Made by a program: the position numbers and the translations under genes
Part shown: positions 19,994 to 30,471 of the stretch, piece by piece
How the letters are laid out: the number at the start of each line of letters is the position of its first letter
Position numbering within the stretch: the stretch's first letter is position 1
From: Caecitellus pseudoparvulus
Taxonomy: Eukaryota; Bigyra: Bicosoecida
Direction of reading: 5' to 3'
NCBI GenBank assembly: GCA_965644315.1
Contig: CBFFRQ010000043.1
Location: 682,001-746,000, forward strand
DNA length: 64,000 nt
The notes under the pieces: generated by a model
The model's input: only the letters and a program-made list of their open reading frames with translations
The model's database searches: none
What the model was told of the DNA's origin: nothing

Positions 19994-22134
19994 TCACGCA
20001 CTGGGGGCTTTCATGATGCGGCGCAGGTCCAGCTCGTTCCGTCGAGTGATGTCTGAGATTGCTGCCAAGGCAGGGCAGTCCCTGGGGATGGAGGGGTTGC
20101 CTCGCAGGTCCAGGCTGGTCAAGCACACGTTTCGGTCCAGAGCGCCCAGGATGCCCTCCACATCCGCCTCCTCCAGTTCATTCCCCGACAAGTCCAGGGT
20201 GATGAGGGGTGCTGCTTCCCCCCGCAAGCACTCTGCCAGCGCCGCTGCCGAGCGGGAGCCCAGCTGGTTGTGGGCCAGGTTCAGCGACGTGAGGGTGCTG
20301 TTGCCCTGCAGCCCCGCCAGCAGCGCCTCGCCACCCTCTTCCTGCAGGCGGTTCAGGCGCAGGTTCAAGTCCACCAGGGCTTCGTTCTCTGCCAGGGCCC
20401 TGCCCAGGTACTTGCCCCCCTCTGCGCGGATGGCGTTGTCTGAGAGGTCCAGGGACATGATGACGGAGTCTTGCCCCAGCAGGCGCGTGAGCAGGCGCAC
20501 GCCGAACTCTGAGATCTTATTGTGGCTCAAGTCCAGGTGCGTGACTGTCTGGTTGTGCACCATGCCCGTGATGAGCAGGCGCAGGAGGTCGTCGTCCAGG
20601 AGGTTGCGGGGCAGGGACAGGGAGGCCAGGGTGGGCGTGGCCTTCAGGCACTTGGCCAGGGACATGGCGTCCGTGACTTTCAAGCCCAGGAGGGCACGGC
20701 TGTAGCGCATGCCCACGCCCTGCACGCCGTAGGTGAGGGTGAGGGAGGCCAGGTTGGGCAGGCGCGAGAAGACGATTTCCCAGTCCAGGTGGGACAGCTG
20801 CTGCCCCAGTGTCAGGGCGAAGGTGCAGTCCTCCCCTGCCTCCAGGTGCTTCACGAGGCGGGACAGCTGCAGGGCCCGGGTGCAGATGAGGCAGGGTTTG
20901 CGGCGCCGGGGCAGGACCCCCGTGGTCTGGAAGATCTCCAGCTCCTCCGGCAGCAGGAACTCCCGCAGGGTGTTGTTGTCGCAGTCGCCCTCCTCCTCGC
21001 CCCCGTCGTCCCACTCCGCCACGCCCTCCAGCCGCCGCAGCTCGGCACCGGCATGCTCCGGCACAGCCAGTGCGCCCGCCACAAGCGCCACACCATCTCG
21101 GTTGCCCGGCCCAGCTCCACCCCCCGCTGCCGCCGCTGCAGCCTCTGCCTTGCTCTCTCCAGCCTCCTCTCCCGGCACGCTGGCACTGGGTGAGGCTGGG
21201 CGCATGCGCCGCTGGTCCTCGGGCAGGTGAGCCCATGCGTAGGACTCTGTGAAGCGCTCCGTGGCGGGTATGACGTACTTCTTCATATTCTCCAGGGCCG
21301 GCCAGCCCGAGTTCGGCGCGCGGGCGATGCGCACGGCGTCACAGTTGGCGCCGAAGCGGCAGAAGCGTTCCCGCACAGGGCGGCCATCGGGGCGCGTTGT
21401 GGGCAGCTGGGGGTACAGCAGAGGCCAATCAGGGTGCGTCGCGTCGATGGCTGGGCGGATGCTGGCCACTTCGTACTCGTGGGAGATGCCTGCGGGGGTG
21501 GGAGGGTGCCGTTCACCCGCCGGGGCAGGGTGCAGCCAGGCAGCGGCACTACGCACCTTCGCTGGCACCAAACGTCTCCAGGCGCTGAGCCAAGAAGCGC
21601 TCGAAGAAGAGCTGCTTCCAGGACAAGCCGTGCTGGGCGATGTCGCAGGTGCTCCAGCCCATCTCATCCTTGCACACGCGCTCCCAGTAGTGCTCGTCAT
21701 TCACGTGGGGCCCAGTCACGGCAGGGTCGATGTCGCACCGCAGGCTGGAAGTGATGGCCAGGACGTACTTGGGGTCCAGCCCGTCAATGTTGGGGTACTC
21801 TGCACGGGGACGCGAGGGGCAGTGAGGGCTCGCTGCCAGGGGTCACTGGCTGTGCGGCAGCGGCCACCCACCTGCAAAGTGCTTGGCGATGACTTGCAGC
21901 GAAAGCTCTGTCAGGGAGGGGACTTGGTACACGGTCGGAGCAGCTTTCCTCGTGGTGGTGCTTGTCTGTGCGCCAGGGGCAAGAAGGGGGTGGCCTCCAG
22001 CAGTTGGCCGCGTGCGCTGCGACTGCACCCCTCACCTTTTCGCCCTCTGCTCGTTGGAATCGTGCAGGGCGATACTTCCGGAGAGTCCTCGCTATTGTTG
22101 TTGGGGGATGCGGCAGGTCTGACGACGCTGCCAT
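19994..22134 (-). CDS. DRC5: dynein regulatory complex subunit 5 (TCTE1/FAP155-like)
   Basis: Four exons, 22036-22134, 21872-21965, 21557-21799 and 19994-21489, give 643 residues. The nexin-dynein regulatory complex links outer doublets and controls flagellar beating. The N-terminal half matches TCTE1: VPSLTELSLQVIAKHF, then NDEHYWERVC and HGLSWKQLFFERFL. The C-terminal half has at least six ribonuclease-inhibitor-type leucine-rich repeats (e.g. VTHLDLSHNKISEFGVRLL, MSLDLSDNAIRAEGGKYLG). Between them lies an Ala/Gly/Glu-rich insert followed by NTLREFLLPEELEIFQTTGV. All three introns are 67-72 nt and restore conserved sequence. The N-terminal homology makes DRC5 more likely than a generic LRR protein. 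Its presence is good evidence for a motile flagellum. Confidence 0.87.
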
Positions 22135-22408
22135 CGCTCAGAGCCGTGATTGGAAGCAAGAAAGCACGATACAAGGGTAAGGCCGTTTCAGGCTCAATTT
22201 CCGCGGGCGAGTCGCGCAGGAGTGGAGTTGTGCGCCTTGTGGAAGCGCGGTACATTCATGAACCCCACTGCACACAGTCAGCACGTAAACGTGCGTGCAG
22301 GACGTGTGGACGACACTGGGGGTGTGAGTTTTCTTCAGACGGGTGCGGATGTGGTGACGGGTCTGAACCTGGCAAGACACGCTTGATCCAGCCCTTGCTG
22401 CGCAGCCG

Positions 22409-23136
22409 TCACCCACAGCAGGTTCCCCCCGCCTTGGTCTCCTTGGGTTCAATCTGCACAGTGGGTGGTTTCTGCCCTGGGGAGCTGGGCGGCGCTGCCT
22501 GCCCAGCCTTGCCGCTGGCTCGCTTGGCTTGGCGCAGGCGGTGTGCCTCCCGCAGCAGGGAGACGAAGGCCTCCTTCACCCCCACCCCCGACAGGGCCGA
22601 CGCCTCCATGAAGGCCAGCCCATGCTTCTGGGCAAAGGCCAGGCCGGCCTCTGTCGCGACGCTGGTGTGGGTGGGCGGCAGGTCCGCCTTGTTGCCCAGC
22701 AGCAGCACTGCGACGTCTGGCGGCGCAGTCTGCCGCAGCTCGGCGAGCCACTTCTCGCAGTCGTCCAGGGTCTGCGTGTTGCTGCAGTCGTACACCAGCA
22801 CCGCCCCCGCCGTGCCGCGGTAGAAGGCGGTGGCGATGGCCCGGTACCGCTCTTGCCCAGCAGTGTCGTGCAGGGTGGCCCGCACTTGCAGACCGCTGCC
22901 GAGGTCAAAGGTCCCCTTCGTGATGTCCGTTCCCACGGTGGAGGCTGTCTGAGGCAGCAGCGAGGGGGGCGGGGCGCCGTGCGGAGTGTGGGCAGCTGCC
23001 GCCAGCAGTTGTGCCCATGCGCCGCACACACCTGCAGGGAGAACTCCTCCCTCGTGAAACGGGAGAGAAGGTTCGTCTTGCCGACGTCACTGTTTCCGAT
23101 CACGACCACTTTCAGGCTGTCATCTTGAGCAGCCAT
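22409..23136 (-). CDS. Rab-family small GTPase
   Basis: Exons 23032-23136 and 22409-22948 (83-nt intron, phase 0) give 214 residues. All nucleotide-binding motifs are present: P-loop GNSDVGKT, switch I TVGTDITKG, DTAGQERYRAIATAFYRG, NKAD and EASAL. The sequence after DTAGQERY is typical of Rabs, which control vesicle traffic. The C-terminus ends TCCG after a Pro/Lys-rich hypervariable tail, so two adjacent cysteines are available for geranylgeranylation although one residue follows them. The P-loop has Asn-Ser-Asp where most Rabs have Asp-Ser-Gly. I cannot choose a subfamily with confidence. The gene is divergent from the methyltransferase, with about 200 bp between starts. Confidence 0.9.
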
Positions 23137-23337
23137 GCTGCTGAGGGCAATCGATTGGCGGCGTTTCGAGACCGAAACGTCAATCACGCAGCCCGACTTG
23201 GGGCCCCCTCAGCCCACACTCCGGGAAACAATGGACGGGGCGTGGGAATTTCCCCGACTATTGTGCAACAACGTCCAAGATTGACACGCCCGACCGCCGA
23301 GAGTGCGCAGGTCCTTGGGTTTTTAGCTAGTTTCGCA

Positions 23338-24270
23338 ATGGCTGCAGCGCCCGTCAAAGAGCAGCCTGGTGCCGGCTCGTCTGAGGCCGACTTTGAGGAG
23401 GCCCTGGCCAAGCACAGCGCGGCAGCTTCTGCGTCCAGCGGAAGCACCATGCTGCAGGCCATGCTCTCGCAGTTGCAGCAGGCCGTCTACACACACGGCC
23501 CCAGCAATGCCGAGCAAAACGCCAAGCTGTGGGATTTGTACGCTGCCGAGCACGCAGACGCCCCCGCTTGGCTGCAGCACATGGCTTCATCCGTAGGAAG
23601 GGAGCCTGACGCCATCGTGGGCAGTGAGTGGAGCGACGCAGCGAGCCTGGATGCAGTCCTTGAAGAGTGGGTGCTGCCTCACTTGCCAAGTGGCGGCGCA
23701 GTTGCCGAGGTGGCAGTGGGTGGTGGCCGCATCGCAATGCGGATCGCAGAGGCCCTGTCCGCTGCCGGCAGCTCAGCACGCCTGGTGGTGAGTGACGTCA
23801 GCCAAGGCATGCTGCGCCGTGCCCAGGAAGCCCTCCGTGACAGCCCAGTGCCCGTGGAGTTCCTGCACACGCCGAGTGGGGAAGGCGCCCAGTGGCAGGC
23901 GGCCATGGCAGGCCAGGTGGGCGACACGCCAGTGCATTTCATCGTCTGCTTCGACGCCATGGTGCACATGGACGTGCACACGGTGTGGGCGTACCTACAG
24001 GCCATGCACAGCGTGCTGGCGCCAGGGGGTGCCGCCTTCATCTCCACCTCCAACATCGCCTCGCCAGCCGGCTGGCAACGCTTCACGAAGCAGCGGCGGG
24101 GCACCGTGGGCGGCTTTGCCTGGATGAGCCCCGACACGGCCAAGCTCCTCGCCAGCAAGGCGGGCTTTGCAGTGGAGGCCGTGGCTGCTGCGGGGCCGGG
24201 GGACGACGCCACGGGCAACCTGTACGTCGACCGGGACTGCCTGCTGCTCCTGCGCAAGGCAGCATCATGA
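23338..24270 (+). CDS. SAM-dependent methyltransferase-like protein
   Basis: One exon encodes 310 residues. The central region has the class I methyltransferase layout. VAEVAVGGGRIAMRIAEAL sits in the motif I position, followed by ARLVVSDVSQGMLRRAQEAL, which has the acidic end of strand beta-2 and Methyltransf_11-like spacing. Then come VHFIVCFDAMVHMD and LAPGGAAFIST. Motif I is atypical (AVGGG rather than the usual GCGxG), so cofactor binding should be treated as probable rather than certain. The N-terminal ~80 residues are helical and Ala-rich. The substrate is unknown. The stop codon overlaps that of the convergent MRG15-like gene within the palindrome TCATGA. Confidence 0.75.
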   Translation: MAAAPVKEQPGAGSSEADFEEALAKHSAAASASSGSTMLQAMLSQLQQAVYTHGPSNAEQNAKLWDLYAAEHADAPAWLQHMASSVGREPDAIVGSEWSDAASLDAVLEEWVLPHLPSGGAVAEVAVGGGRIAMRIAEALSAAGSSARLVVSDVSQGMLRRAQEALRDSPVPVEFLHTPSGEGAQWQAAMAGQVGDTPVHFIVCFDAMVHMDVHTVWAYLQAMHSVLAPGGAAFISTSNIASPAGWQRFTKQRRGTVGGFAWMSPDTAKLLASKAGFAVEAVAAAGPGDDATGNLYVDRDCLLLLRKAAS

Positions 24271-25404
24271 GCCAGGTGTAGCAGGGGCGGCAGCGCCTTC
24301 AGCTGCCGCTCGCTGAGCTGCCAGGGACAGTTGCTGCTCCTTCTCCGTGAGGGGCGGCAGGAGGGTGAGGTCCACGGCCACCGCCTCGGGCAGGCGCACG
24401 CTGGCAGCAATGTACTCCGTGTCAGCCCGGACGAAGTCCTGGGTCAGGTACTTGGCGGCATGCTTCGTCAGCCACCTGACGAAGTCGTTCAAGTGCCCGC
24501 TCAGGCTGGCCATCACTGCCGCATCCACGTCCAGGTCCTCCAGCAGCGACGGCAGTTTCACCAGCAGACGCAGGAGGTGCTCCGCGCCAAACACGCGGCT
24601 GGACTCGTATGGCATGGTGGGGGACACCTCCAGGTGCTTCTTCAGCAACTCGTCGAACTGGTGCCGCTCGAAGCGGTACAGCAGGCAGACGGGCAGGGCC
24701 CGGTCGAAGTACAGGCGCACTCCCCGCAGCACCGACGCAGCGGCCTCCGCGTCAGCGCCAGATCCCAGGGTGGACTGGTACGTGTCCAGCAAGTCCTTCA
24801 CGGTCTGCCCCTCGGGCTTGGGCAGGCGCACCAGGCAGCGCTTGTTCACGATCATCTCCCAGTCATGCACCAAGGCGGTCTTGTGGGTGGCAGACAGGGG
24901 CAGCTTCAGCGCAGCATCCTTGCGGCGGCTCTTGGCTGCCTGGGCAGCACCCCCGTCGCCAGACGGAGCCGACGCGGCACTGGACTCGTTGCGCCTGCGC
25001 TTGGTGCCTTTGGACTTGGAGGACTTGGCTTCAGCCGCTGCCTCGGCCGCCTTGGCCCGGAGGCGAGCCTCCAGCTCCTGCACCATCTTGGTGGTCTCCT
25101 CCGTGATGGGCACCAGCCGCTCCACGACGACGTCTTCGTCGTACTTCTTGTTCCAACCGTGGTAGTGAACTCGGAACTCGGTGAATTCCCCGCCAAAGCC
25201 GTTGCGGGCCAGCACCTGCGCAGGAGCAGTGCACGGTCGAGTGGGTGCGGCGTTTTCTCCTGCCACTCTGCCAAGCCGCCTGGCACTCACTTTGCACTTG
25301 TACAGCCGGCCATCCTGGTGGTACACGTAGTACACACCACCCACTTCCACGTCATCGTTTTGCAGCGTGGGGATCTTCGTGCCCTCCCCTGCCTCGGCAG
25401 CCAT
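24265..25404 (-). CDS. MRG15: MRG15/EAF3-like chromatin protein (chromodomain + MRG domain)
   Basis: Exons 25291-25404 and 24265-25215 (75-nt intron, phase 0) give 354 residues. The N-terminal chromo-barrel spans the junction: YYVYHQDGRLYKCK then FTEFRVHYHGWNKKYDEDVV. A basic linker (SKGTKRRRNE) precedes the MRG domain: HDWEMIVNKRCLVRLPKPEG, FDRALPVCLLYRFERHQFDE and GAEHLLRLLVKLPSLL. The protein family reads H3K36 methylation and is a subunit of NuA4-type acetyltransferase and Rpd3S-type deacetylase complexes. Length and domain order are normal. LEO1, also linked to transcription elongation, lies about 3 kb away, which is probably coincidence. Confidence 0.93.
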   Translation of the reverse strand: MAAEAGEGTKIPTLQNDDVEVGGVYYVYHQDGRLYKCKVSARRLGRVAGENAAPTRPCTAPAQVLARNGFGGEFTEFRVHYHGWNKKYDEDVVVERLVPITEETTKMVQELEARLRAKAAEAAAEAKSSKSKGTKRRRNESSAASAPSGDGGAAQAAKSRRKDAALKLPLSATHKTALVHDWEMIVNKRCLVRLPKPEGQTVKDLLDTYQSTLGSGADAEAAASVLRGVRLYFDRALPVCLLYRFERHQFDELLKKHLEVSPTMPYESSRVFGAEHLLRLLVKLPSLLEDLDVDAAVMASLSGHLNDFVRWLTKHAAKYLTQDFVRADTEYIAASVRLPEAVAVDLTLLPPLTEKEQQLSLAAQRAAAEGAAAPATPGS

Positions 25405-25623
25405 GGCTGGAACTCGCGTGCGCAGCCTGGTGTCCTCAAACACCTCCGGCGCACGCTGCTCGGGCCTGGCACGATGCCCTCGCACACTCGGCGCGTCACA
25501 CTGTCGCTGTCAAGCTCGCAACTGCGCGTACTAGGCTGGATGCTGCATTTAGTGGTTTGCATTGTGCGAGGGACGGCGCTTTGCCCGAGCCTGCGCCGCT
25601 CCGTCGCGGTAGGGGGGGTGCTC

Positions 25624-27154
25624 TCAAAGCCTCTCAGAAGAGGCCGCCACGTGGCCCCCTGAGAAAAACACCTGCCATGACAGGTCTCCCACCTGCAGGG
25701 AGCGCTGTGTGTGCGGCAGGGTGGCTGCAGTCGCCAGGCTCTCTGCAGGCGTGCCCTGCGTTGCAGGCAGCAGCTGCAGCGTGCCGTGTCGATCTCTGTG
25801 CACGACCAGTCCGCCGGGCGGCAGCAAGTCCGTCTGGGGCAGGTCTTTGCTTGGCACGTGCACTGCCTCGCACACTGCAGCATTCAGCTCCTCCACAGTG
25901 GCCTCTCGCTGTGCGCCGACAGTGCCGCCCCCTTGGTCCAGCGCAGCATAGGCGTACCAGGCACCCTGCTGCGTGCGCAGCAGCAGCGAGGCAGCACGGG
26001 AGCCGTACGGCAGCAGCGCCTTGACGTATCTTTGGGCAGAGCTGGCCAGGGCGGCGCCTACGCCGGCCAAGCCCAGCAAGCTCAGGGGAAGGGTGGAGGC
26101 CAGGCGCCACGTCACACCCCATGCTTCCGGCGTGACCGCGAAGAGGCCAGCCCAGGCAACGGAGAGCAGCACGACAGACAGTGCAGCTGCCGTTTGGAGA
26201 CCCCCGGGCAGCAGGCGCTTGAGCATGGACAGTGTGCACGCCAGCCATGTCTGGGAGAGGAAGGCTTGTGTGATGATGGGCAGGCGGCAATGGGACTGCA
26301 GGAACACCTCCAGTGGCTCGGGCAAGGGCGACCAGTCCAACAGTCCACGCGGAGCGGGGGAAGTGAAAGGTGGCACGGTGACGTTGCCCGCCGACAGCGT
26401 GCGTGTAACGCGGCGCAAGGCAGCCAGCACGCCTGGCAACTCCTGCAAGGGCTCCAACTGAGGCGGCAGGGTGGTGGGGGTGGCAGCCGGCGCCCCCCAC
26501 ACGTCCACCTGTTGCAGGGCTTGCATCTCGGCTTCCATAAAGTGCACCCGAGGCCAGGATGTGTCGTTCAGGTGAGAGTTGCTGAGGGCGTGAGCGCCTG
26601 CCCGGTCCAGGGTCACAGCGCTGGCCTTGGAGAACGGCGTGGAAGACATGGACAGGGTAGTCGCACGGGGAAGCAGACACGCTGCAATGTCCCCACCATC
26701 CACTCTGTTCGTCACGTACTTCAGGCTGCCAGGCGTGCGTATGTCCCCGAAAACAGCGTTGAAGCCAGCAAATTCCGCGCTGCAGCGACACGCCAAGCAG
26801 TGAAAGCGCGCTTGCGGTGCAAAGTCGGCACTGCGAGACGCACCCCAGGTCAACCGTGGCTGCTTCTTCCAGCAGACCGTCCTGCCCTCCCTCCAGAAAC
26901 GCCTTGATGAGCTGCCCACGAGAAACTGGGGCTGGTGGCCCAGGCAGGCGCCGGCGTACATTTGTAAGGGAGGCGAAGCGCCCCGACAGGACACTGAGGC
27001 CCATCCAGGTGCCCTGTGCCTGCAGGTCTACCCCACCCAGCACCGACATGCCCAGCATGGGGGGCTGCACTGGTCTGCGCAGCACCTCATCTCGGATGTG
27101 CAGGAGGAGGAAGCGGCCATCGCTCCCCCGCAGCAGCAGCCCCAGCAAACACAT
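25624..27154 (-). CDS. TANGO2: TANGO2/NRDE-domain protein with an internal transmembrane insert
   Basis: Exons 26844-27154 and 25624-26779 (64-nt GTGCGT intron, phase 2) give 488 residues. The N-terminus has the TANGO2 layout: MCLLGLLLR, LLLHIRDEVLRRP where most members have ANRDE, GTWMGLSVLSGRFASLTNVR and, after the splice, EFAGFNAVFGDI. HALSNSHLNDTSWPRVHF corresponds to the YGLSN...TPWPKV block. The C-terminal YGSRAASLLLR matches the family's late YGTR motif. Between these, about 26020-26230 encode two hydrophobic segments (AAALSVVLLSVAWAGLFAV and [14 protein letters not shown]), which typical TANGO2 lacks. TANGO2 is linked to Golgi/ER organisation and to haem and lipid handling in mitochondria. 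The insert suggests membrane anchoring. A missed intron here cannot be excluded, but no strong splice pair is seen. Confidence 0.75.
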
Positions 27155-27278
27155 GTTGCCCCGAGCGAGGGGGGCCTGGGTGCAGCCAGAGACGGAACAC
27201 GCACAGCTTGACCTCTGGCGTGCAAATTTGCGTGCATTGCGGGCAGTGGGGCGCCGAGGCGGACCCTGCCAGTCCCCC

Positions 27279-28394
27279 TCACTCGCTGTCGCTGTCAGAC
27301 CCGACGGGCTTCTCATCCTCCACAGTCAGCGCGTACGGCTCGTTCACGACGGTCAGGCGCCCGCCCTTGGCCTCCAGGGTGGCCTTGATCGTGTCAATGC
27401 ACGTCTGCAGGCTGGCGAAGCCGACCTCCTTGCTCAAGTGCACCGTGGTCAGGGCATAGGAGGGGGGGGACACCAGGTTCACCGCCACGGGGCAGTCGGA
27501 GTCCGCCGTGGAGGCCTTGCCGGCCAGCAGGGCCTCCCGCACGGCGTCCACGCCCTCGTAGGCGATGCAGGTGACCTCCACGTCGGCGCGCATCTTGATG
27601 GGGCTGGGCGTCATGCGGCGCTCAATCTGCACCAGCACCTCCTGCTTCTCCGCCTCGGACATGTCCAGGGGCCCGAACACCTCCTCAGGCTTGCTGTGCA
27701 GGGCGAACAAGAGCGACACGTGCAGGGGGTGTGTGTGCTACACAGCACGGACAAGCCGTGCAGCGGCACGCACTTGGCTGCGATGGTGAAGGCCTCGTAG
27801 GCTGAAGGGTACGCCTTGGCGAGGGGCCAGGAGATGCGCCTGCACAAGTCCTCCAGGGGCTGCTTGGTCTTCTCTGCCGCGTGCATGAGGATGCTTTGGA
27901 CCTGCGGGACGACGGGGTGGCGGTGTGCAGTGCAGGGGGGGGGGCACGGCCTGGCGCCCCGCCGCTCGCCAGGGCCAGTGTTCCCAACTGCCTGAAACGC
28001 CGGCGTCACGCACCGCCTTGGCCTCTGTGAACCGAGTCTCTGCCACCGTGCGCTCCTCTGAGGAGACGCGGCGCTTGGAGAGATCAATGTAGCCCTTTTC
28101 CCTGTCCACGCGCGTGACCATGACAACTTCGTTGGTGTTCACACGCAGCAACTTGTTGATGCTGCGAATGCGGCGCCGGCTCAGCTCGGACAGCAGCACC
28201 ATGCCCTCAATGCCGCCGTACTCCAGGAGCCGCACGTAAGCTCCCATCTCTGCGATGCTCTCCACTCGCACCATGACACACTCGTCCACCTCTGGGAATT
28301 CGTTCTCAAAGAACCGGCACTTGGTGGCGCCCATGGAGGACGCTGACACGTCGGCTGCTGCCAAGCCGGCAGAGTCCTCTGCTGCGCCGGCCAT
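27279..28394 (-). CDS. EIF2S1: translation initiation factor eIF2 subunit alpha
   Basis: Exons 28014-28394, 27774-27901 and 27279-27693 give 307 residues. eIF2-alpha is part of the GTPase that brings initiator Met-tRNA to the 40S subunit. The S1 domain is clear ([20 protein letters not shown], then [12 protein letters not shown]). The regulatory kinase site is intact: [18 protein letters not shown], with the phosphorylated serine equivalent at about residue 72. The C-terminal half has [18 protein letters not shown] and [14 protein letters not shown]. An N-terminal extension of about 20 residues precedes the usual [10 protein letters not shown] start. The tail ends in acidic DSDSE. The conserved site implies stress control by an eIF2-alpha kinase elsewhere in the genome. 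Confidence 0.97.
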
Positions 28395-28773
28395 GTCAAT
28401 GGAGCAGGAGCACGGATCCACGTAGAGGGCAAGAGGGTGGGTGGAGCATGCAGCTGGCGTGCGGGTGTGCGGGAGAGGGGCGGGAAAGTGGGTGGTTGAG
28501 GTGGGTGACAAGGCTCAACCTCTGCAGCCCCCCGCTTCAAAAGCCGCAGCTGTGCCCGTTCCAGAAGTGGGACGCAGCGCAAAAACCCCGCGACGATTCA
28601 GCACGGAAGCGAGTGCACGGGCTTTCTCCTGCAGTTAGTACCACCCCGCCGTGCACCACTGACAGGCCAGCAGTCGTCCTCGTCGCGAAGCATATTCCGC
28701 TGTCCAGGCGCCCGCCTCGCCCTGTCAGCCAGCCAGGCCCAGGCAGAAGCAGCCCAGGCTCGACGAGTGCAGC
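28395..28773. promoter_or_regulatory. divergent intergenic region, eIF2-alpha / LEO1
   Basis: A 379-nt region contains both promoters and 5' UTRs. Short frames on either strand are not supported. No recognisable element was found. Confidence 0.4.
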
Positions 28774-30383
28774 ATGGAGGAAGACCTTGCCAATCTTGAC
28801 TTGTTCGGCGATGACAGCGACTCGGGCTCCGACGCTGGCCCGGTGAGAGCCGCCGCAGTGTGTGGTGCCGACTGCCAGACACACCAGCTCCCCGCCGTCG
28901 GCCTTGCCGCAGGCTCCGCGCCCAGCTGCCTCCAGCGGCGAACAGACCAACGCGTCTGCGGTGCAGCAAGAAGCCTCAGCCAGCGGAGGTGTCCCTACCA
29001 GTGCGTGCAGCCTGCCTCCGCCCTTGACAGCTGTCCCCCCTCACGCCACCCTGCTTCCCCTGCCCAGCTCGTGATCTGCTGGGGGACGACTCCGACGACG
29101 ACAGCGCCAGCGACGGCGTGGTGGCAGCGTCCACTGCCCCCCGCCTGTCCATGCAGGAGGCGCCACCCGGCGTGCCCTCCCGGGCCCCAGCCCAGGCCCG
29201 CGCGGAGGAAGCCCTGCACGCCCAGCGCAGGGCAGAGGCTGTGCACGTGAACGTGCCAGTGGCGGTGCCTGCACACCGCCCGGCGCCCAACAGCACCACG
29301 ACAGTGATGCGCATCCCCGGCTCCGTCGCCGTGGCGGCGCAAGGCTTCCACCCCTCCTCTTTCAGTGCCGAGGAGGAGGAGGCGGGGCTGAAGGCGGCGG
29401 GCAAGGTGCTGGGCGGCGCCACGTCCATGGTGCGCTGGCGGTGGGCCGACGAGGCCAAGACGCAGCGGGAGACCAACACCAAGATGGTGCAGTGGAGCGA
29501 CGGCTCCATCACCCTGCACATCGGCAAGGACGCCTTCAGCGTGCTGCCCACGCCTGTGGGCGGCGGCGCCGAGCAGCTGTACGCAGGCGTGACCTCCAAG
29601 CCCGTGCAGGGCGTGGGCAAGGCCGAGACGGTGCTGGAGGGCGTGACTGCCATCTCGCACCGCCTGACTGTGCGCCCCTTCGCAGTGGGCGGCGTGACCA
29701 GCAACGCTGTCCTGGCCGCCCGGCAAGGCAGCCGGCGCCGCGGCATCCAGATCATGCACGACGTGCGGGACGGCGACAAGGCCAAGGCGGCCCTCATCGA
29801 GAAGACGGAGCGTGAGCTGCGGGAGGTGCAGGCGGCAGCTCGGCGCACGGCTGAGCTGAACGCCCGAGCCACGCGGGGAGGGCGTGTGGGAGACATTGAC
29901 GACGCGTTGCTGGAGGGAGATGAGGGTCTCATGTTCGACGACGACGAGGGCGTGAACGTGCGCCAGCTGCGGCAGGCGGTGAAAGCGGGGGACATGGGGG
30001 ACACCTTGTTCGAGCAGGAGTCAGAGGAGGAGTCAGAGGCGGAGGTGGACCTGAGCAAGCCGGCGTTGCAGGGCGATGCGGGCACCCAGGCCACTCAGGC
30101 CACACAGCCCAGCAGTGATGACGATGACGACTTGTTCGGAGATGAGGAGGACAGCGAGGCAGACGCCGATTCTGGACGAGAGGGGGGAGGCGGTGACGCC
30201 GCCCCGCCAGCACCTAGCCCTGCACCCGAGGCAGCCGGCGGCAGCCCCGTTGGTGGCACGAAGCGTGTGCTGGCGTCGCAGGCCACTATCGCCAGCAGCG
30301 ATGAGGAGGAGGACGCCGTGGTGGCGCCAGCCAAGCGGCGGCGGGGCGGTGACACAGTGCTGGACGACGACTCAGACGAGTGA
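28774..30383 (+). CDS. LEO1: PAF1-complex subunit LEO1
   Basis: Exons 28774-28842, 28913-29000 and 29068-30383 give 490 residues. The middle exon is small (88 nt) and is needed to reconcile the phases of the flanking exons. The conserved LEO1 core is visible: SMVRWRWADEAKTQRETNTK, then MVQWSDGSITLHIGKDAF, and further on AISHRLTVRPF. Long acidic Asp/Ser/Glu tracts flank the core at both ends, and a basic PAKRRRGG motif near the C-terminus is a probable nuclear localisation signal. LEO1 works with PAF1, CTR9, CDC73 and RTF1 on elongating RNA polymerase II. Start is the first ATG (MEEDLANLDLFG), and the acidic N-terminus is usual for the family. Confidence 0.93.
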
Positions 30384-30471
30384 ATGCACCGCCACTTCTG
30401 GCCAGCTGCCACGCGGCTGCTGCTGCTGCTGCATTGTGCGGGGCAGGCGGTGGCCTGCCTGGCGCCTGGCT

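Noticed and set aside
22409-28394. A defence or metabolic gene cluster acting as a unit
   Set aside because: The adjacent genes (Rab, methyltransferase, MRG15, TANGO2, eIF2-alpha) belong to unrelated housekeeping pathways on mixed strands. No shared system is indicated.
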